A DNA stretch of 64,000 nucleotides from Hydrogenophaga pseudoflava NBRC 102511 (lineage in GTDB: Bacteria > Pseudomonadota > Gammaproteobacteria > Burkholderiales > Burkholderiaceae_C), in assembly GCF_001592285.1 (NCBI RefSeq), contig NZ_BCWQ01000005.1:124001-188000 (forward strand), read 5' to 3'. This document shows positions 35,626 through 45,258 of this stretch, one piece after another. How positions within the stretch are numbered: the stretch's first letter is position 1; every line of letters starts with the position of its first letter. The notes below the pieces were generated by a model, which ran no database searches, had not been told where the DNA came from, and saw nothing but the letters and a program-made list of their open reading frames with translations. Made by a program: the position numbers and the translations under genes.

Positions 35626-35925
35626 TCAGCTCTTGCCTACGAGTTCGAGGTGCTCGACCACAGGCGGCTGCAGGAAGAACGGGCCGACGATGCTGCGCCA
35701 CTCGGCGAAGGCCGGCGACTGGCGGAAACCCACCGTGTGGTCTTCCAGCGTGTCCCAGTAGATGTTCAGGATGTAGCGGCCCGGGCTTTCGATGCTGCGG
35801 TTGACCTTGAAGCCCTGAAAGCCTTTGGCCTGGGCAATCACGGTGCTGGCCCCGCGCAGGATCGCGGCTTCAAAGTCGGCCGCCTTGGCGGGGTCGATGC
35901 GGATGTCGGCGTGTTCAAGAATCAT
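35626..35925 (-). CDS. Antibiotic biosynthesis monooxygenase (ABM) domain protein
   Basis: 99 residues, one dimeric alpha/beta-barrel ABM domain: MILEHADIRIDPAKAADFE at the start, a central GFQGFKVNRSIE region and a WDTLEDHTVGFRQSPAFAEW stretch near 57-76. Members include small cofactor-free monooxygenases and quinol- or heme-related proteins, and many of unknown role. It starts 16 bp after... the GMC oxidoreductase stop codon on the same strand, so the two are probably co-transcribed and may act on the same metabolite. Confidence 0.85.
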   Translation of the reverse strand: MILEHADIRIDPAKAADFEAAILRGASTVIAQAKGFQGFKVNRSIESPGRYILNIYWDTLEDHTVGFRQSPAFAEWRSIVGPFFLQPPVVEHLELVGKS

Positions 35926-35941
35926 GTTCGCTCCTGCGGGT

Positions 35942-37579
35942 TCAGGCCACGGCGGCCCGGCGGTCGTCGCGAATCATATCCACGGCCTTCTCAGCCATCA
36001 TGATCACCGGCGCATTGGTGTTGCCGCCGACCACGCTGGGCATCGCCGACGCATCGACCACGCGCAGCCCGTCCACGCCGTGCACCTTCAGCCGAGCGTC
36101 GACCACGGCACCCGCCGCCGGGTCCGGCCCCATGCGGCAGGTGCCGACCGGGTGGTAGATGGTGTCGGCGTGGTGGCGAACGAACTGCTCGATCTGGGCA
36201 TCGCTCTGCGCGTCGCGCGAGGCGGCCGATTCGATGCCGCCATGGCGCGCCAGTGCCGGCTGCTGCAGCAATGCGCGCATGCGCTTGAAGCCCAGCACCA
36301 GCCGCGCGACGTCGTCCGGATCCTGCAGGAAGGCCGGGTCGATCAGCGGCGCCACCTGCGGGTCGGTGCTGGCGAGGCGCAGCGTGCCGCGGCTCCGGGG
36401 GCGCAACAGGCAGACGTGGCAGGAGTAGCCATGGCCGAGCACGGTCTTGCGACCATGGTCCACCAGCTTGCCGACCACGAAGTGCAGTTGCAGGTCGGGA
36501 ATTGCCTCCTCGGGTGAGCTCTTGATGAAGCCGCCGGCCTCGGCGAAGTTGGTGGTCAGCATGCCGCTGCGGCGGCTGCGCCACTCGAAGACGCCCTTGA
36601 CCATGTCGGCGATGCCGCTCGGGGAGATGCCGAACAGTGAAGTCAAACGAGGGGCGTTCACCACCATCACCACGTCCGGGTGGTCGTGCAGGTTGCCGCC
36701 CACGCCGGGCAGTTCGTGCACCGCGGCCACGCCATGTTCCGACAGGTGCGCGGTCGGCCCGATGCCCGAGAGCATCAGCAGCTGCGGCGAACCGAAGGCG
36801 CCGGCGCTCAGCAGCACCTCGCCACCCGGGTTCAGGGCCAGGGTCTGCGGCGCGCCGCGGCCGCCATCGGGCCGGTATTCGACGCCCACCGCCACGGGGC
36901 GCCCACCCCGCTGTTCCGTCACCACGCGCGTGGTGAGCGCGCTGGTGATCACCCGCAGGTTGCTGCGCCCCAGGTGCGGCGTGAGGTAGGCCTTGGCGGC
37001 GCTGAAGCGCTCGCCATTCTTGTGCGTGACCTGGTAGACGCCCACGCCCTCCTGCTCGGCGCCGTTGAAGTCCGCGTTGACTGGGTAGCCCGCCTGACGC
37101 CCCGCCTCGACGAAGTCCGGCAGCACCGGGTTGGGCGAGCGCAGGTCCATCACGTTCAGCGGGCCGCCGCTGCCGTGCCAGTCGTCGGCCCCGCGCTCGT
37201 TGTGCTCGGCGCGCTTGAAGTACGGCAGCACCTCGCTGAACGACCAGCCAGGGTTGCCTTCGGCGGCCCAGGCGTCGTAGTCTTGCGCGTGGCCGCGCGC
37301 ATAGATCATGGCGTTGATGGAGCTGGAGCCGCCCAGCACCTTGCCGCGCGGCTGGTAACCCCGGCGGCCGTGCAGGCCTGGCTGCGGCACGGTGGAATAG
37401 TCCCAGCCGTTGAGCTGGTACTTGGCCATCACCGCCAGCCCCCCGGGGCAGTGGATCAGCACGCTGCGGTCCTGCGGCCCGGCTTCGAGCAGCGCCACGC
37501 GCACGGCCGGGTCTTCGCTCAGGCGGCCGGCCAGCACGCTGCCGGCGGACCCACCGCCCACGACGATGTAATCGAACAT
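35942..37579 (-). CDS. GMC-family FAD alcohol dehydrogenase
   Basis: 545 residues. Flavoprotein of the choline dehydrogenase/AlkJ group. The FAD dinucleotide motif GGGSAGSVLAGRL begins near residue 8, the GMC signature region GKVLGGSSSINAM lies near 79-91, and the C-terminal active region has HHADTIYHPVGTCRMG and a GNTNAPVIM Asn. The ATG at 37579 follows AGGAGT; an upstream start adds 24 residues without support. Choline dehydrogenase proper is normally next to betaine aldehyde dehydrogenase, which is absent. A medium-chain alcohol substrate, as for AlkJ, is plausible given the lipid-rich surroundings, but this is inferred. Confidence 0.9.
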   Translation of the reverse strand: MFDYIVVGGGSAGSVLAGRLSEDPAVRVALLEAGPQDRSVLIHCPGGLAVMAKYQLNGWDYSTVPQPGLHGRRGYQPRGKVLGGSSSINAMIYARGHAQDYDAWAAEGNPGWSFSEVLPYFKRAEHNERGADDWHGSGGPLNVMDLRSPNPVLPDFVEAGRQAGYPVNADFNGAEQEGVGVYQVTHKNGERFSAAKAYLTPHLGRSNLRVITSALTTRVVTEQRGGRPVAVGVEYRPDGGRGAPQTLALNPGGEVLLSAGAFGSPQLLMLSGIGPTAHLSEHGVAAVHELPGVGGNLHDHPDVVMVVNAPRLTSLFGISPSGIADMVKGVFEWRSRRSGMLTTNFAEAGGFIKSSPEEAIPDLQLHFVVGKLVDHGRKTVLGHGYSCHVCLLRPRSRGTLRLASTDPQVAPLIDPAFLQDPDDVARLVLGFKRMRALLQQPALARHGGIESAASRDAQSDAQIEQFVRHHADTIYHPVGTCRMGPDPAAGAVVDARLKVHGVDGLRVVDASAMPSVVGGNTNAPVIMMAEKAVDMIRDDRRAAVA

Positions 37580-37728
37580 GTTGACTCCTGGCGTCGCGCG
37601 CCTGTCATGCCGTTGCAGGACGCTGCGCGACAATGCGGGGCAAGGTAGCACAGGGCCTTTCGCCGCAGTAGGCTGGCCCGCCTAGAGCGCCTCCGTCTTT
37701 ACCCTCATCTTCCAGGAGTGATTCCCAC

Positions 37729-38580
37729 ATGAGCAGCATCCAGACCGTCGGCATCATCGGCGCCGGCACCATGGGCAACGGCATCGCGCAGGCCTGCGCC
37801 GTCAGTGGCATCCGCGTGGTCATGGTCGACGTGGCCCAGGCCGCGGTGGACAAGGGCCTGGCCACGGTGGCCGGCAGCCTGGACCGCCTGATCAAGAAAG
37901 AGAAGCTGACCGCCGAGGGCAAGGCCACCGCGCTGGCGCTGATCAAAGGTTCGACCAGCTACGACGACCTCAAGGGCGCGCAACTGGTCATCGAGGCCGC
38001 GACCGAGAACGAGGGTCTGAAGGTCAAGATCCTGCAGCAGCTCGACGGCATCCTGGCGCCCGAGGTGATCGTCGCCACCAACACCAGTTCGATCAGCATC
38101 ACCAAGCTCGCCGCCGCGACCCAGCGCGCCGACAAGTTCATCGGCATGCACTTCTTCAACCCGGTGCCCATGATGGCGCTGGTGGAGATCATCCGCGGCC
38201 TGCAGACCAGCGACGCCACGCACGACGCCGTCAAGGCCCTGGCCGAAGCCCTGGGCAAGACGCCGATCACGGTGAAGAACGCGCCCGGTTTCGTGGTCAA
38301 CCGCATCCTGGTGCCCATGATCAACGAGGCCTTCTTCGTGCTGGCCGAGGGCATCGCCACGCCCGAGGACATCGACGCCGGCATGAAGCTGGGCACCAAC
38401 CAGCCCATCGGTCCGCTGGCCCTGGCCGACATGATCGGCCTGGACGTCTGCCTGGCGGTGATGAACGTCTACATGGCCGAGTTCAACGACAGCAAGTACC
38501 GCCCGGCCCCGCTGCTCAAGGAGATGGTGGCGGCCGGCTGGCTGGGCCGCAAGACGGGGCGCGGGGTGTATACGTACTGA
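37729..38580 (+). CDS. hbd: 3-hydroxybutyryl-CoA dehydrogenase
   Basis: 283 residues. NAD(P)-dependent oxidation of 3-hydroxyacyl-CoA, short-chain type. The N-terminal Rossmann motif GAGTMGNGIAQ is at 11-21; catalytic residues lie in IGMHFFNPVPMM (His about 140) and the APGFVVNRIL helix start. A single domain pair without a hydratase part rules out the FadB/FadJ fusion. It could serve beta-oxidation, or interconvert acetoacetyl- and hydroxybutyryl-CoA beside PHA metabolism. It is divergent from the GMC oxidoreductase over a 149-bp gap with no obvious operator. Confidence 0.94.
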   Translation: MSSIQTVGIIGAGTMGNGIAQACAVSGIRVVMVDVAQAAVDKGLATVAGSLDRLIKKEKLTAEGKATALALIKGSTSYDDLKGAQLVIEAATENEGLKVKILQQLDGILAPEVIVATNTSSISITKLAAATQRADKFIGMHFFNPVPMMALVEIIRGLQTSDATHDAVKALAEALGKTPITVKNAPGFVVNRILVPMINEAFFVLAEGIATPEDIDAGMKLGTNQPIGPLALADMIGLDVCLAVMNVYMAEFNDSKYRPAPLLKEMVAAGWLGRKTGRGVYTY

Positions 38581-38610
38581 GGCACCCACGACAGAAGGGT
38601 AGTTGATCCA

Positions 38611-38690
38611 GTGGCACCGCGGAACCGGCTTCGCCGGGCCGCCAGTGCCGCCCCCCGGGGGTGACGCCGAAGGCGGCGCGGGGGGAGCCA
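38611..38690 (-). repeat. Dispersed palindromic repeat, copy C
   Basis: Lies 30 bp after the hydroxybutyryl-CoA dehydrogenase stop and is the reverse complement of copy B, with identical ends and a slightly shorter C/G run in the middle. It occupies most of the 182-bp gap before the hemerythrin gene. Confidence 0.8.
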
Positions 38691-38762
38691 TTTCTTGAGG
38701 CAGATCAATGGGCGGCGGCGCCGCGTCTCCAGAATGGCCTGAACGCCATCAAGGAGTCCCCC

Positions 38763-39302
38763 ATGAGCGCAGCCCCCGTCTCCATTGCCATCTTCGAGTT
38801 TCTCGACAGCACCCACCAGGACATCCAGGACCATGTGCGGCAGCTGCACGGGCTGGTGGACGCCATCGAGTCCGACGGGCTGAACGCGGCCACCCGGGCG
38901 CTGGCCCGCCGCGTGTTGAACTACTTCAACACCGAGGCGCGCCAGCACCACCTGGACGAAGAAAAGCACATCTTCCCGGCGCTGCTGGCCAGCCAGGACG
39001 CCGAGGTCGCGCAGGCGGCCGAGCACCTGATCCAGGACCACGGCTGGCTGGAAGAGAACTGGATCCAGATCGCCCCTTCTCTGGAAGCGGCCACCAACGG
39101 CAACCTCTGGTTCGACCCAGCCGAGCTGCGGCATGCGCTGAAGGTGTTCGAGGCGCTGTACCTGGACCACATCCTGCTGGAAGAGTCGCTCGCCTACCCG
39201 GAGGCGAAGAAGCGCATGAAGGGCATCGACACCATCGGTATGGGCCGTGAGATGGCGCGGCGGCGCGTGATGGCCCAGGACGAGGTGCGCGCCCTCGCCT
39301 GA
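38763..39302 (+). CDS. Hemerythrin domain-containing protein
   Basis: 179 residues. A four-helix HHE cation-binding domain with metal-ligand candidates in STHQDIQDHVRQLH (about 16-29), HHLDEEKHIFP (about 60-70), DHGWLEENW (about 92-100) and LDHILLEE near 138-145. Such proteins bind a di-iron centre and are linked to oxygen, NO or iron handling. A glutathione reductase gene follows 71 bp later on the same strand, which suggests an oxidative-stress context. Start at MSAAPVS after AAGGAG; the longer frame upstream runs through repeat copy C and is not used. Confidence 0.9.
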   Translation: MSAAPVSIAIFEFLDSTHQDIQDHVRQLHGLVDAIESDGLNAATRALARRVLNYFNTEARQHHLDEEKHIFPALLASQDAEVAQAAEHLIQDHGWLEENWIQIAPSLEAATNGNLWFDPAELRHALKVFEALYLDHILLEESLAYPEAKKRMKGIDTIGMGREMARRRVMAQDEVRALA

Positions 39303-39373
39303 GAGCCCCTGCTCGGAAGGAGCCAAGAGGTGCCCTCGTACACTGACCGGCTTCCTGTCCTGCACCTGAAGCC

Positions 39374-40780
39374 ATGAGTTCTTTCGACTTCGACCTCTTT
39401 GTCATCGGCGGCGGCAGCGGCGGTGTGCGTGCCGCCCGCATGGCCGCCGGGCGCGGCGCCCGCGTGGCGCTGGCCGAAACCCTGGGCACCGACGGCCTGG
39501 GCGGCACCTGCGTCAACGTGGGCTGCATCCCCAAGAAGCTCTACAGCTACGCGGCGCACTACCACGACGCCTTCGAGGAGTCGCGCGGTTTTGGCTGGGA
39601 ACTGGACGCCGCCCCCACCTTCAACTGGTCCACCCTCAAGGCCAACCGGGCCAAGGAAATCTCGCGCCTGAACGGCGTCTACGCCAACCTGCTGCGCGGC
39701 TCGGGCGTCACCGTCATCAACGGCTTTGCGCGCATCGACGGACCGCACGCCATCACCGTGGCGACGCTCAACGCCGATGGCTCGCCGGGCCACCAGTCCT
39801 GCACCGCCGCGAACATCCTCATTGCCACCGGTGGCACGCCTTTCGTGCCGCACTTCACCGGGCGCGAGCACGTCATCACCTCCAACGAGGTGTTTGACCT
39901 CGACCCCTTCCCGCAGCGCCTGCTGGTGGTGGGTGGTGGCTACATCGCCTGCGAGTTCGCGTCCATCTTCAACGGCCTCGGCGCCAAGGTCACCCAGCTC
40001 TACCGGGGCGAACAGGTGCTGCGCGGCTTCGATGACGAGATCCGCCACTTCGTGGCCGGCGAGATGCAGAAGTCGGGTGTGGACCTGCGCCTGAACGCCG
40101 GCGTGGTGGACATCCGCAAAACCGCGGACGGTCTGCGCGCCGAGCTGGAAGACGGCAATGTCGTCATGGCCGACGCCGTGCTCTACGCCACCGGCCGAAA
40201 GCCCAATGTGCAGGGACTGGGCCTGGAGGCCTTGGGCGTGGCCCAGGGCGCGCAAGGTGAGGTCATCGTGAACGAACACTACCGCACCAACGTGCCCAGC
40301 ATCTGGGCCGTGGGTGACGTGACCAACCGGGTGCAGCTCACGCCGGTGGCGCTGGGCGAGGCCATGGTGGTGGTGGACCAGCTGTTCGGCCCGGCCCCCG
40401 GCAAGGCGCCGCGCAGCATGGGCTACGAGTTCATCCCCACCGCGGTGTTCACCCACCCCAGCATCGGGACCGTGGGCTACAGTGAGGCGCAGGCGCGCGA
40501 GAAGTTCGGCGCGGTCACCGTGTTCCGCAGCGAGTTCAAGGCGCTGCGGCACACGCTCTCGGGCAGCAGCGAACGCACGCTGATGAAGCTGATCGTGGAC
40601 ACCGCCAGCGACCGCGTGGTGGGCCTGCACATGGTGGGCGCCGAGGCCGGCGAGATCGTGCAGGGCTTCGCCGTGGCCATGAAGGCCGGCGCCACCAAGG
40701 CGGTGTTCGACAGCACCATCGGCATCCACCCGACGGCGGCCGAAGAGTTCGTGACCATGCGCGACCCCGTCAAGAGCTGA
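39374..40780 (+). CDS. gor: Glutathione-disulfide reductase
   Basis: 468 residues. Reduces GSSG with NADPH. FAD motif GGGSGGVRAA near 12-21; redox disulfide Cys46-Cys51 in GGTCVNVGCIPKK; NADPH-binding GGGYIACEFASI with an Arg in the following LYRGE segment, consistent with NADPH preference; C-terminal catalytic His in IGIHPTAAEEF. The plant/proteobacterial type without an N-terminal extension. It converges with the DUF4010 gene, overlapping by 11 bp at the 3' ends. Confidence 0.94.
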   Translation: MSSFDFDLFVIGGGSGGVRAARMAAGRGARVALAETLGTDGLGGTCVNVGCIPKKLYSYAAHYHDAFEESRGFGWELDAAPTFNWSTLKANRAKEISRLNGVYANLLRGSGVTVINGFARIDGPHAITVATLNADGSPGHQSCTAANILIATGGTPFVPHFTGREHVITSNEVFDLDPFPQRLLVVGGGYIACEFASIFNGLGAKVTQLYRGEQVLRGFDDEIRHFVAGEMQKSGVDLRLNAGVVDIRKTADGLRAELEDGNVVMADAVLYATGRKPNVQGLGLEALGVAQGAQGEVIVNEHYRTNVPSIWAVGDVTNRVQLTPVALGEAMVVVDQLFGPAPGKAPRSMGYEFIPTAVFTHPSIGTVGYSEAQAREKFGAVTVFRSEFKALRHTLSGSSERTLMKLIVDTASDRVVGLHMVGAEAGEIVQGFAVAMKAGATKAVFDSTIGIHPTAAEEFVTMRDPVKS

Positions 40781-42065
40781 ACCACACCAATCCGGCCGCC
40801 ACCAGCCCGGTGTGCAGCCAAAGGCCGGGCGCCAGCCAGCGCAGGTAGGCCATGCGCCCGGTGAGCCCGGCGGTGATGCTCTTGCTCGCCGCGTGCACCA
40901 GCAAGGCCAGCGCCACCGCCCACACGCCGGCCGGCCGCGACACCGGCGTGGTGGCCGAGAACACCGCCGCCAGCGCCGAATGCAGGTCGGCCAGCGCGGC
41001 CACCAGCGCACCCGCCACCAAGCCCGCATCGCCCAGCCAGCGCTGCAGGGCGTGCACCACCAGCTGCACGCTGCTGAGCAGCACGGCCACGGCCGCGGCG
41101 CCGCGCAGGCTGAACATGCGGTCGTCGCCGCGCACGGACAGTCCCTCGATGCGCGGCGACGACACCACCAGCCCGTCGCCATCGGTCGGCGCACCGCGCA
41201 TCAGCACCCAGCCCCACAGCGCCACCACCCCGGCCCCCACCAACGCCGGCAGCCACAGCCGCGCCAGCCAGGCCGGCTGCATGGCCGCGGCCACCAGCAG
41301 CAGCTGCACCTGGGTGGACACGCAGGACAGCAGGCCGCCGCCGGCCATCAGGCGGGGCTGGGCGCCCTGCTCGCGCACAGCCAGCCCCAGGGTGGCGATG
41401 GTGGCGGTGCTGGACACGAAGCCCGAGGCCAGCGCCGACACCGCCACCGCGTGGTGCGCCGCGAGCAGCCGCGCCGCCAGGTGTGCCACCGACTGCACGC
41501 CCAGCAGCAGCACCAGCAGTTGCACCACCTTGTGCGGGTTCAGCGGCGTGCCCCACAGCGGCTGGTCGGGCACCAGGGGCAGCGCCATCAGCACCAGCGC
41601 GGCCAGCACGATGCCATCGCGCACCTCGCCCGGGCGCAGCCAGTGCAGGGCGAACCGGTGCAGGCGCTCGCGCCCGGCCAGCAATGCGGTCAACCCGACA
41701 GCCAGGCCCGCCGCCAGCGGCGGGCTCCACACACAGAGCACACCGGTCAGGTAGGTCAGCAGCAGCGCGATCTCGGTCGTCGCGCCGGGGTCGTCGGAGC
41801 GGTCGCGCTGGTAGGCCAGCAAGGTGAGGCCGATCACCAGCAGGGCACCGGCCACCACCAGCCCACTGATCTGCGTCAGCGCCGCCGCGGCGCCGGCCAC
41901 GCTGGTCACCGCGAAGGTGCGCAGACCGGCGAACGCCCGGTTCGGGCCACTGCCCTTGCGCCGCTCGCGCTCGATGCCCACCAGCAGGCCGCAGCCGAGG
42001 GCGACCGCCAGCACGGCGGCGGCAGGTGTATCGGGCACAAAGCCCCAGGAATCGGTCATGGACAT
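40770..42065 (-). CDS. MgtC/SapB-DUF4010 family membrane protein
   Basis: 431 residues with about 12 hydrophobic segments. The N-terminal MgtC-like unit contains GCGLLVGIERERRKG (about 24-38) and FAGLRTFAVTSV, and the C-terminal DUF4010 unit has SGFVSSTATIATLGL and HAASKSITAG motifs. The function of this large form is unknown; MgtC relatives are connected with magnesium stress. It is encoded alone; the start may be the Met at 42065 or two codons later. The 3' end overlaps gor by 11 bp. Confidence 0.86.
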   Translation of the reverse strand: MSMTDSWGFVPDTPAAAVLAVALGCGLLVGIERERRKGSGPNRAFAGLRTFAVTSVAGAAAALTQISGLVVAGALLVIGLTLLAYQRDRSDDPGATTEIALLLTYLTGVLCVWSPPLAAGLAVGLTALLAGRERLHRFALHWLRPGEVRDGIVLAALVLMALPLVPDQPLWGTPLNPHKVVQLLVLLLGVQSVAHLAARLLAAHHAVAVSALASGFVSSTATIATLGLAVREQGAQPRLMAGGGLLSCVSTQVQLLLVAAAMQPAWLARLWLPALVGAGVVALWGWVLMRGAPTDGDGLVVSSPRIEGLSVRGDDRMFSLRGAAAVAVLLSSVQLVVHALQRWLGDAGLVAGALVAALADLHSALAAVFSATTPVSRPAGVWAVALALLVHAASKSITAGLTGRMAYLRWLAPGLWLHTGLVAAGLVWFSS

Positions 42066-42111
42066 GGCGCAGCGGAAGGACCCAGGCTGCCGCCACTGTA
42101 GCGTCAGCGTC

Positions 42112-43653
42112 TCAGGGCGTGACCAGCCCGTCCATGCGCACCACCTCGAAGTCCCGCCCCCGGACCTGGCGCAGCTCGCTGTTGAGCCGGTCGTTGTTCC
42201 ACCGCGGATCGGGTGCGCCGCTGACATACCAGTTGCTGCCGTTGTCGGCCACGAACATGCCGTGCGTCTTCATGGCCGTGAGCAACGCCCGGGTCTCGGT
42301 GCTGAAGGTCGGTGGAATGATGTAGCTGGCCTTCAGCCGCACGCGCATGCCCATGGGCGGCAGGTTCGCGCTGGTGTTCGACGACGCCCAGTGCGTGGCC
42401 GGTGGCACGTAAGCGCGCCGGCTGCGTTGCACCGTGAAGCGCAGCGCGTGGGCAATGCCGCCAGGGCCGAGCGCGGCTTCCTCGTAGCGCGCCAGACCGG
42501 GGAAGATCGGCAGCCCCGCCGCGTCGGCGCTGGTCCAGCCAGGCTGGCCGCCCGGCCGCACGTTGTTGCTGTCCAGGTGGAACAGCGCGCCAACGTCTGC
42601 AAACCACGCCCCACCGGTCTGCGGGAACGCCCGGCCGATCTCGTAGAGGCGCTGGTTGTCCCGGTCGATCACGATCACATGGCGGTCGCCGTTGCTGGCA
42701 CGCCCGCCCTCGACGGGGGCGTCCACCGGCACCGGGTACGGCCCCGGATCGCTCTCGTCCCCGTACGCGGTCCAGACCATGGGCACCCGGGCCTGCGCGC
42801 CCGAGACCACCACATAGGGAATGCCGATGGGCGCCCCCTCCCAGAAGCCGGACCCGAAGTCCGGGTGCAGGCCGGTGTCCAGTCCGATGCTGGCGATCAG
42901 CGCGTCCGAGTTCGGGTCCACCGGCAGGGCCGACACGTCCTGGTTCCAGGGGTTGTCGGCCGGGAAGGACAGCGCCCCGTACAGCGGCGCCCCGGGGCCC
43001 AGCGCCGCCCGTGCAAAGCTGCCGTAGCTGCGGATGGTGGCCGGCTCGGAGCCGAAGACGTGGTAGCCCGTGCCTTCGTAGGCGTACTGCGGCAGGTAGG
43101 CCACCTCGGTCGGGGTGACGGTATAGAAGTGGTAGCCCTTGCCCGCCAGGTAGAAGCGGCTGAGGGGCCGCAGCCCCGGCCCGGCCACCGTGCTCGCGTA
43201 GTAGGCGATACCCTCGTAGAGGAACTGCGGCAGGTTCGCCTGCACCTGCGCCCGTTCCGCTTCGCTGATGGTGTAGAAGTGCACGCCGGTCTGGCGGTTG
43301 TAGAAGCGGTGCACCGGGCTGAGTCCTGCGGCGGCCACGGGGCTGGCCTCGAACGCCGGCCCGTCGTAGGACATGACGGGCAGCGTGGCACGGATGCGGT
43401 CCCGCTCGCTGGCACTGGCCGTGTAGAAGTGCGCGCCCGTGGCCCGGTTGTAGAACCGGTAGACCGGCACCGTGCCCTGGGCCTTGGGCCCATCGGACGC
43501 GTCCAGCGCGGCCGACTTGCTGCGAGCCGGTGCCGGGCCGTCGGCACCGTCGGAAGCGCCGCCGCAGGCCGCCAGCAAGAACAGGAGCGCCCCGCAAACG
43601 CCCGCCAGGGACAGGCGCGAGATGGCAGAAAACGGTGTCCGGATCGGATTCAT
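42112..43653 (-). CDS. Secreted lipoprotein with DUF5648-like repeats and a conserved C-terminal domain
   Basis: 513 residues. Signal with lipobox LLAAC (Cys30). Three repeats of about 45 residues follow at about 60-200; two begin with RFYNRxTGxHFYT and the third is diverged (RFYLAGKGYHFYT). They match the DUF5648 repeat found in surface and enzyme-linked modules. The C-terminal about 290 residues hold PYVVVSGAQARVP, YGDESDPGPYPVP, a DRHVIVIDRDNQRLYEIG strand pair, GWTSADAAGLPIFPGLARYE and FVADNGSNWYVSGAP. I have seen this domain type in actinobacterial secreted proteins but cannot name its function. Probably surface-exposed; enzyme or binding role open. Possible horizontal origin of the C-terminal domain. 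Confidence 0.82.
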   Translation of the reverse strand: MNPIRTPFSAISRLSLAGVCGALLFLLAACGGASDGADGPAPARSKSAALDASDGPKAQGTVPVYRFYNRATGAHFYTASASERDRIRATLPVMSYDGPAFEASPVAAAGLSPVHRFYNRQTGVHFYTISEAERAQVQANLPQFLYEGIAYYASTVAGPGLRPLSRFYLAGKGYHFYTVTPTEVAYLPQYAYEGTGYHVFGSEPATIRSYGSFARAALGPGAPLYGALSFPADNPWNQDVSALPVDPNSDALIASIGLDTGLHPDFGSGFWEGAPIGIPYVVVSGAQARVPMVWTAYGDESDPGPYPVPVDAPVEGGRASNGDRHVIVIDRDNQRLYEIGRAFPQTGGAWFADVGALFHLDSNNVRPGGQPGWTSADAAGLPIFPGLARYEEAALGPGGIAHALRFTVQRSRRAYVPPATHWASSNTSANLPPMGMRVRLKASYIIPPTFSTETRALLTAMKTHGMFVADNGSNWYVSGAPDPRWNNDRLNSELRQVRGRDFEVVRMDGLVTP

Positions 43654-43734
43654 CGGGAGGCCCCACTAGAACGGCACAGTGTGCCACCGGCCCCTGAACG
43701 CGCCTGTAACAAGACCTGGCCACACAATAGCCCC

Positions 43735-45231
43735 ATGCACAAATCCCCCACCTTCATCGCCCCCCAGCTGTTCGACGACCCGGCCGCCGCGCTGGCCCAG
43801 GTGCAGCACATCTACGACAGCAGCGTCGCCTTCCTGCGCGAAGCCATGCACGACTTCGTGGCGGGTGCCGAGCCCGGTGGCGCCCGCATCCGCGCCTGCT
43901 ACCCCTTCGTGCGGCTGCACTCGCGCAGCGTCTCGCGCCAGGAGGCCGGGCTGCAGAGCCGGCTGAGCTACGGTTTCGTCGCCGGCCCGGGCCGCTTCGA
44001 AACCACGCTGACCCGCCCCGACCTGTACGCCGACTACTACCTGGAGCAGTTCCGCCTGCTGCTGTCCAACCACGACGGCAAGCTGGAGGTGGGCACCAGC
44101 ACGCAGCCGATCCCGATCCACTTCTCCTTCGCCGAACACGAGCATGTGGAAGGCGAGATGGGCCCCGAGCGCCGCGCCCTGATGCGCGATGTGTTCGACC
44201 TGCCCGACCTGACCGTGATGGACGACGGCATCGCCAACGGCACGCACGAGCCCCGGCCGGGCGAGCCGCACCCGCTGTCCCTGTTCACCGGCCCGCGGGT
44301 GGACTATTCGCTCCAGCGCCTGCGCCACTACAGCGGCACCTCGCCCGACTGGTTCCAGAACTTCGTGCTGTTCACCAACTACCAGTTCTACATCGACGAG
44401 TTCATCAAGCTCGGACATGCCGAGATGGCCGACCCGCGCAGCGACTACATCGCCTTCGTCGAACCGGGCAACCTGGTCACGCGCCGCGCCGGCCTGTCGG
44501 CCCAGGCCATCGACGCGCTGGGCAAGGCCCTGCCCCGCCTGCCGCAGATGCCGGCCTACCACCTGCTGCGCGAAGACCGCTCGGGCATCACCATGGTCAA
44601 CATTGGCGTGGGGCCCGCGAATGCCAAGACCATCACCGACCACATCGCCGTGCTGCGCCCGCACGCCTGGCTGATGCTGGGCCACTGCGCCGGCCTGCGC
44701 AACGGCCAGCAGCTGGGCGACTATGTGCTGGCCCACGCCTACGTGCGCGAAGACCACGTGCTCGACGAGGAACTGCCGCTGTGGGTGCCGATCCCCGCGC
44801 TGGCCGAGATCCAGGTCGCGCTGGAACAGGCCGTGGCCGACGTGACCGGCGTGCCGCCGCAGGAGCTCAAGCGCATCATGCGCACCGGCACCGTCGCCAG
44901 CACCGACAACCGCAACTGGGAACTGCTGCCCGACAACACGCCACAGCGCCGCTTCTCGCAATCGCGTGCCGTCGCACTGGACATGGAAAGCGCCACCATC
45001 GCCGCCAACGGATTCCGCTTCCGCGTGCCCTACGGCACCCTGCTGTGCGTGAGCGACAAGCCGCTGCACGGCGAGATCAAACTGCCCGGCATGGCCAACC
45101 ACTTCTACCGCGAGCGGGTCGACCAGCACCTGCGCATCGGCATCCGCGCGGTGGAACTGTTGCGCGCCGGCGGGGTCGACCAGCTGCACAGCCGCAAGCT
45201 GCGCAGTTTTGCGGAAGTGGCTTTTCAGTAA
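43735..45231 (+). CDS. amn: AMP nucleosidase
   Basis: 498 residues. Hydrolyses AMP to adenine and ribose-5-phosphate, adjusting adenylate pools. The N-terminal AMP-specific domain (about 1-180) is followed by the nucleoside phosphorylase-like catalytic domain (about 240-490) with HCAGLRNGQQLGDYVLA, GTVASTDNRNWEL and the DMESATIAANGFRFRVPYG motif containing the catalytic-site glutamate. Length and domain order match the proteobacterial enzyme. An MscS-type channel gene follows after 27 bp in the same direction. Confidence 0.95.
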   Translation: MHKSPTFIAPQLFDDPAAALAQVQHIYDSSVAFLREAMHDFVAGAEPGGARIRACYPFVRLHSRSVSRQEAGLQSRLSYGFVAGPGRFETTLTRPDLYADYYLEQFRLLLSNHDGKLEVGTSTQPIPIHFSFAEHEHVEGEMGPERRALMRDVFDLPDLTVMDDGIANGTHEPRPGEPHPLSLFTGPRVDYSLQRLRHYSGTSPDWFQNFVLFTNYQFYIDEFIKLGHAEMADPRSDYIAFVEPGNLVTRRAGLSAQAIDALGKALPRLPQMPAYHLLREDRSGITMVNIGVGPANAKTITDHIAVLRPHAWLMLGHCAGLRNGQQLGDYVLAHAYVREDHVLDEELPLWVPIPALAEIQVALEQAVADVTGVPPQELKRIMRTGTVASTDNRNWELLPDNTPQRRFSQSRAVALDMESATIAANGFRFRVPYGTLLCVSDKPLHGEIKLPGMANHFYRERVDQHLRIGIRAVELLRAGGVDQLHSRKLRSFAEVAFQ

Positions 45232-45258
45232 GGCGCAGTGCGCCACCCCATACCCCTC

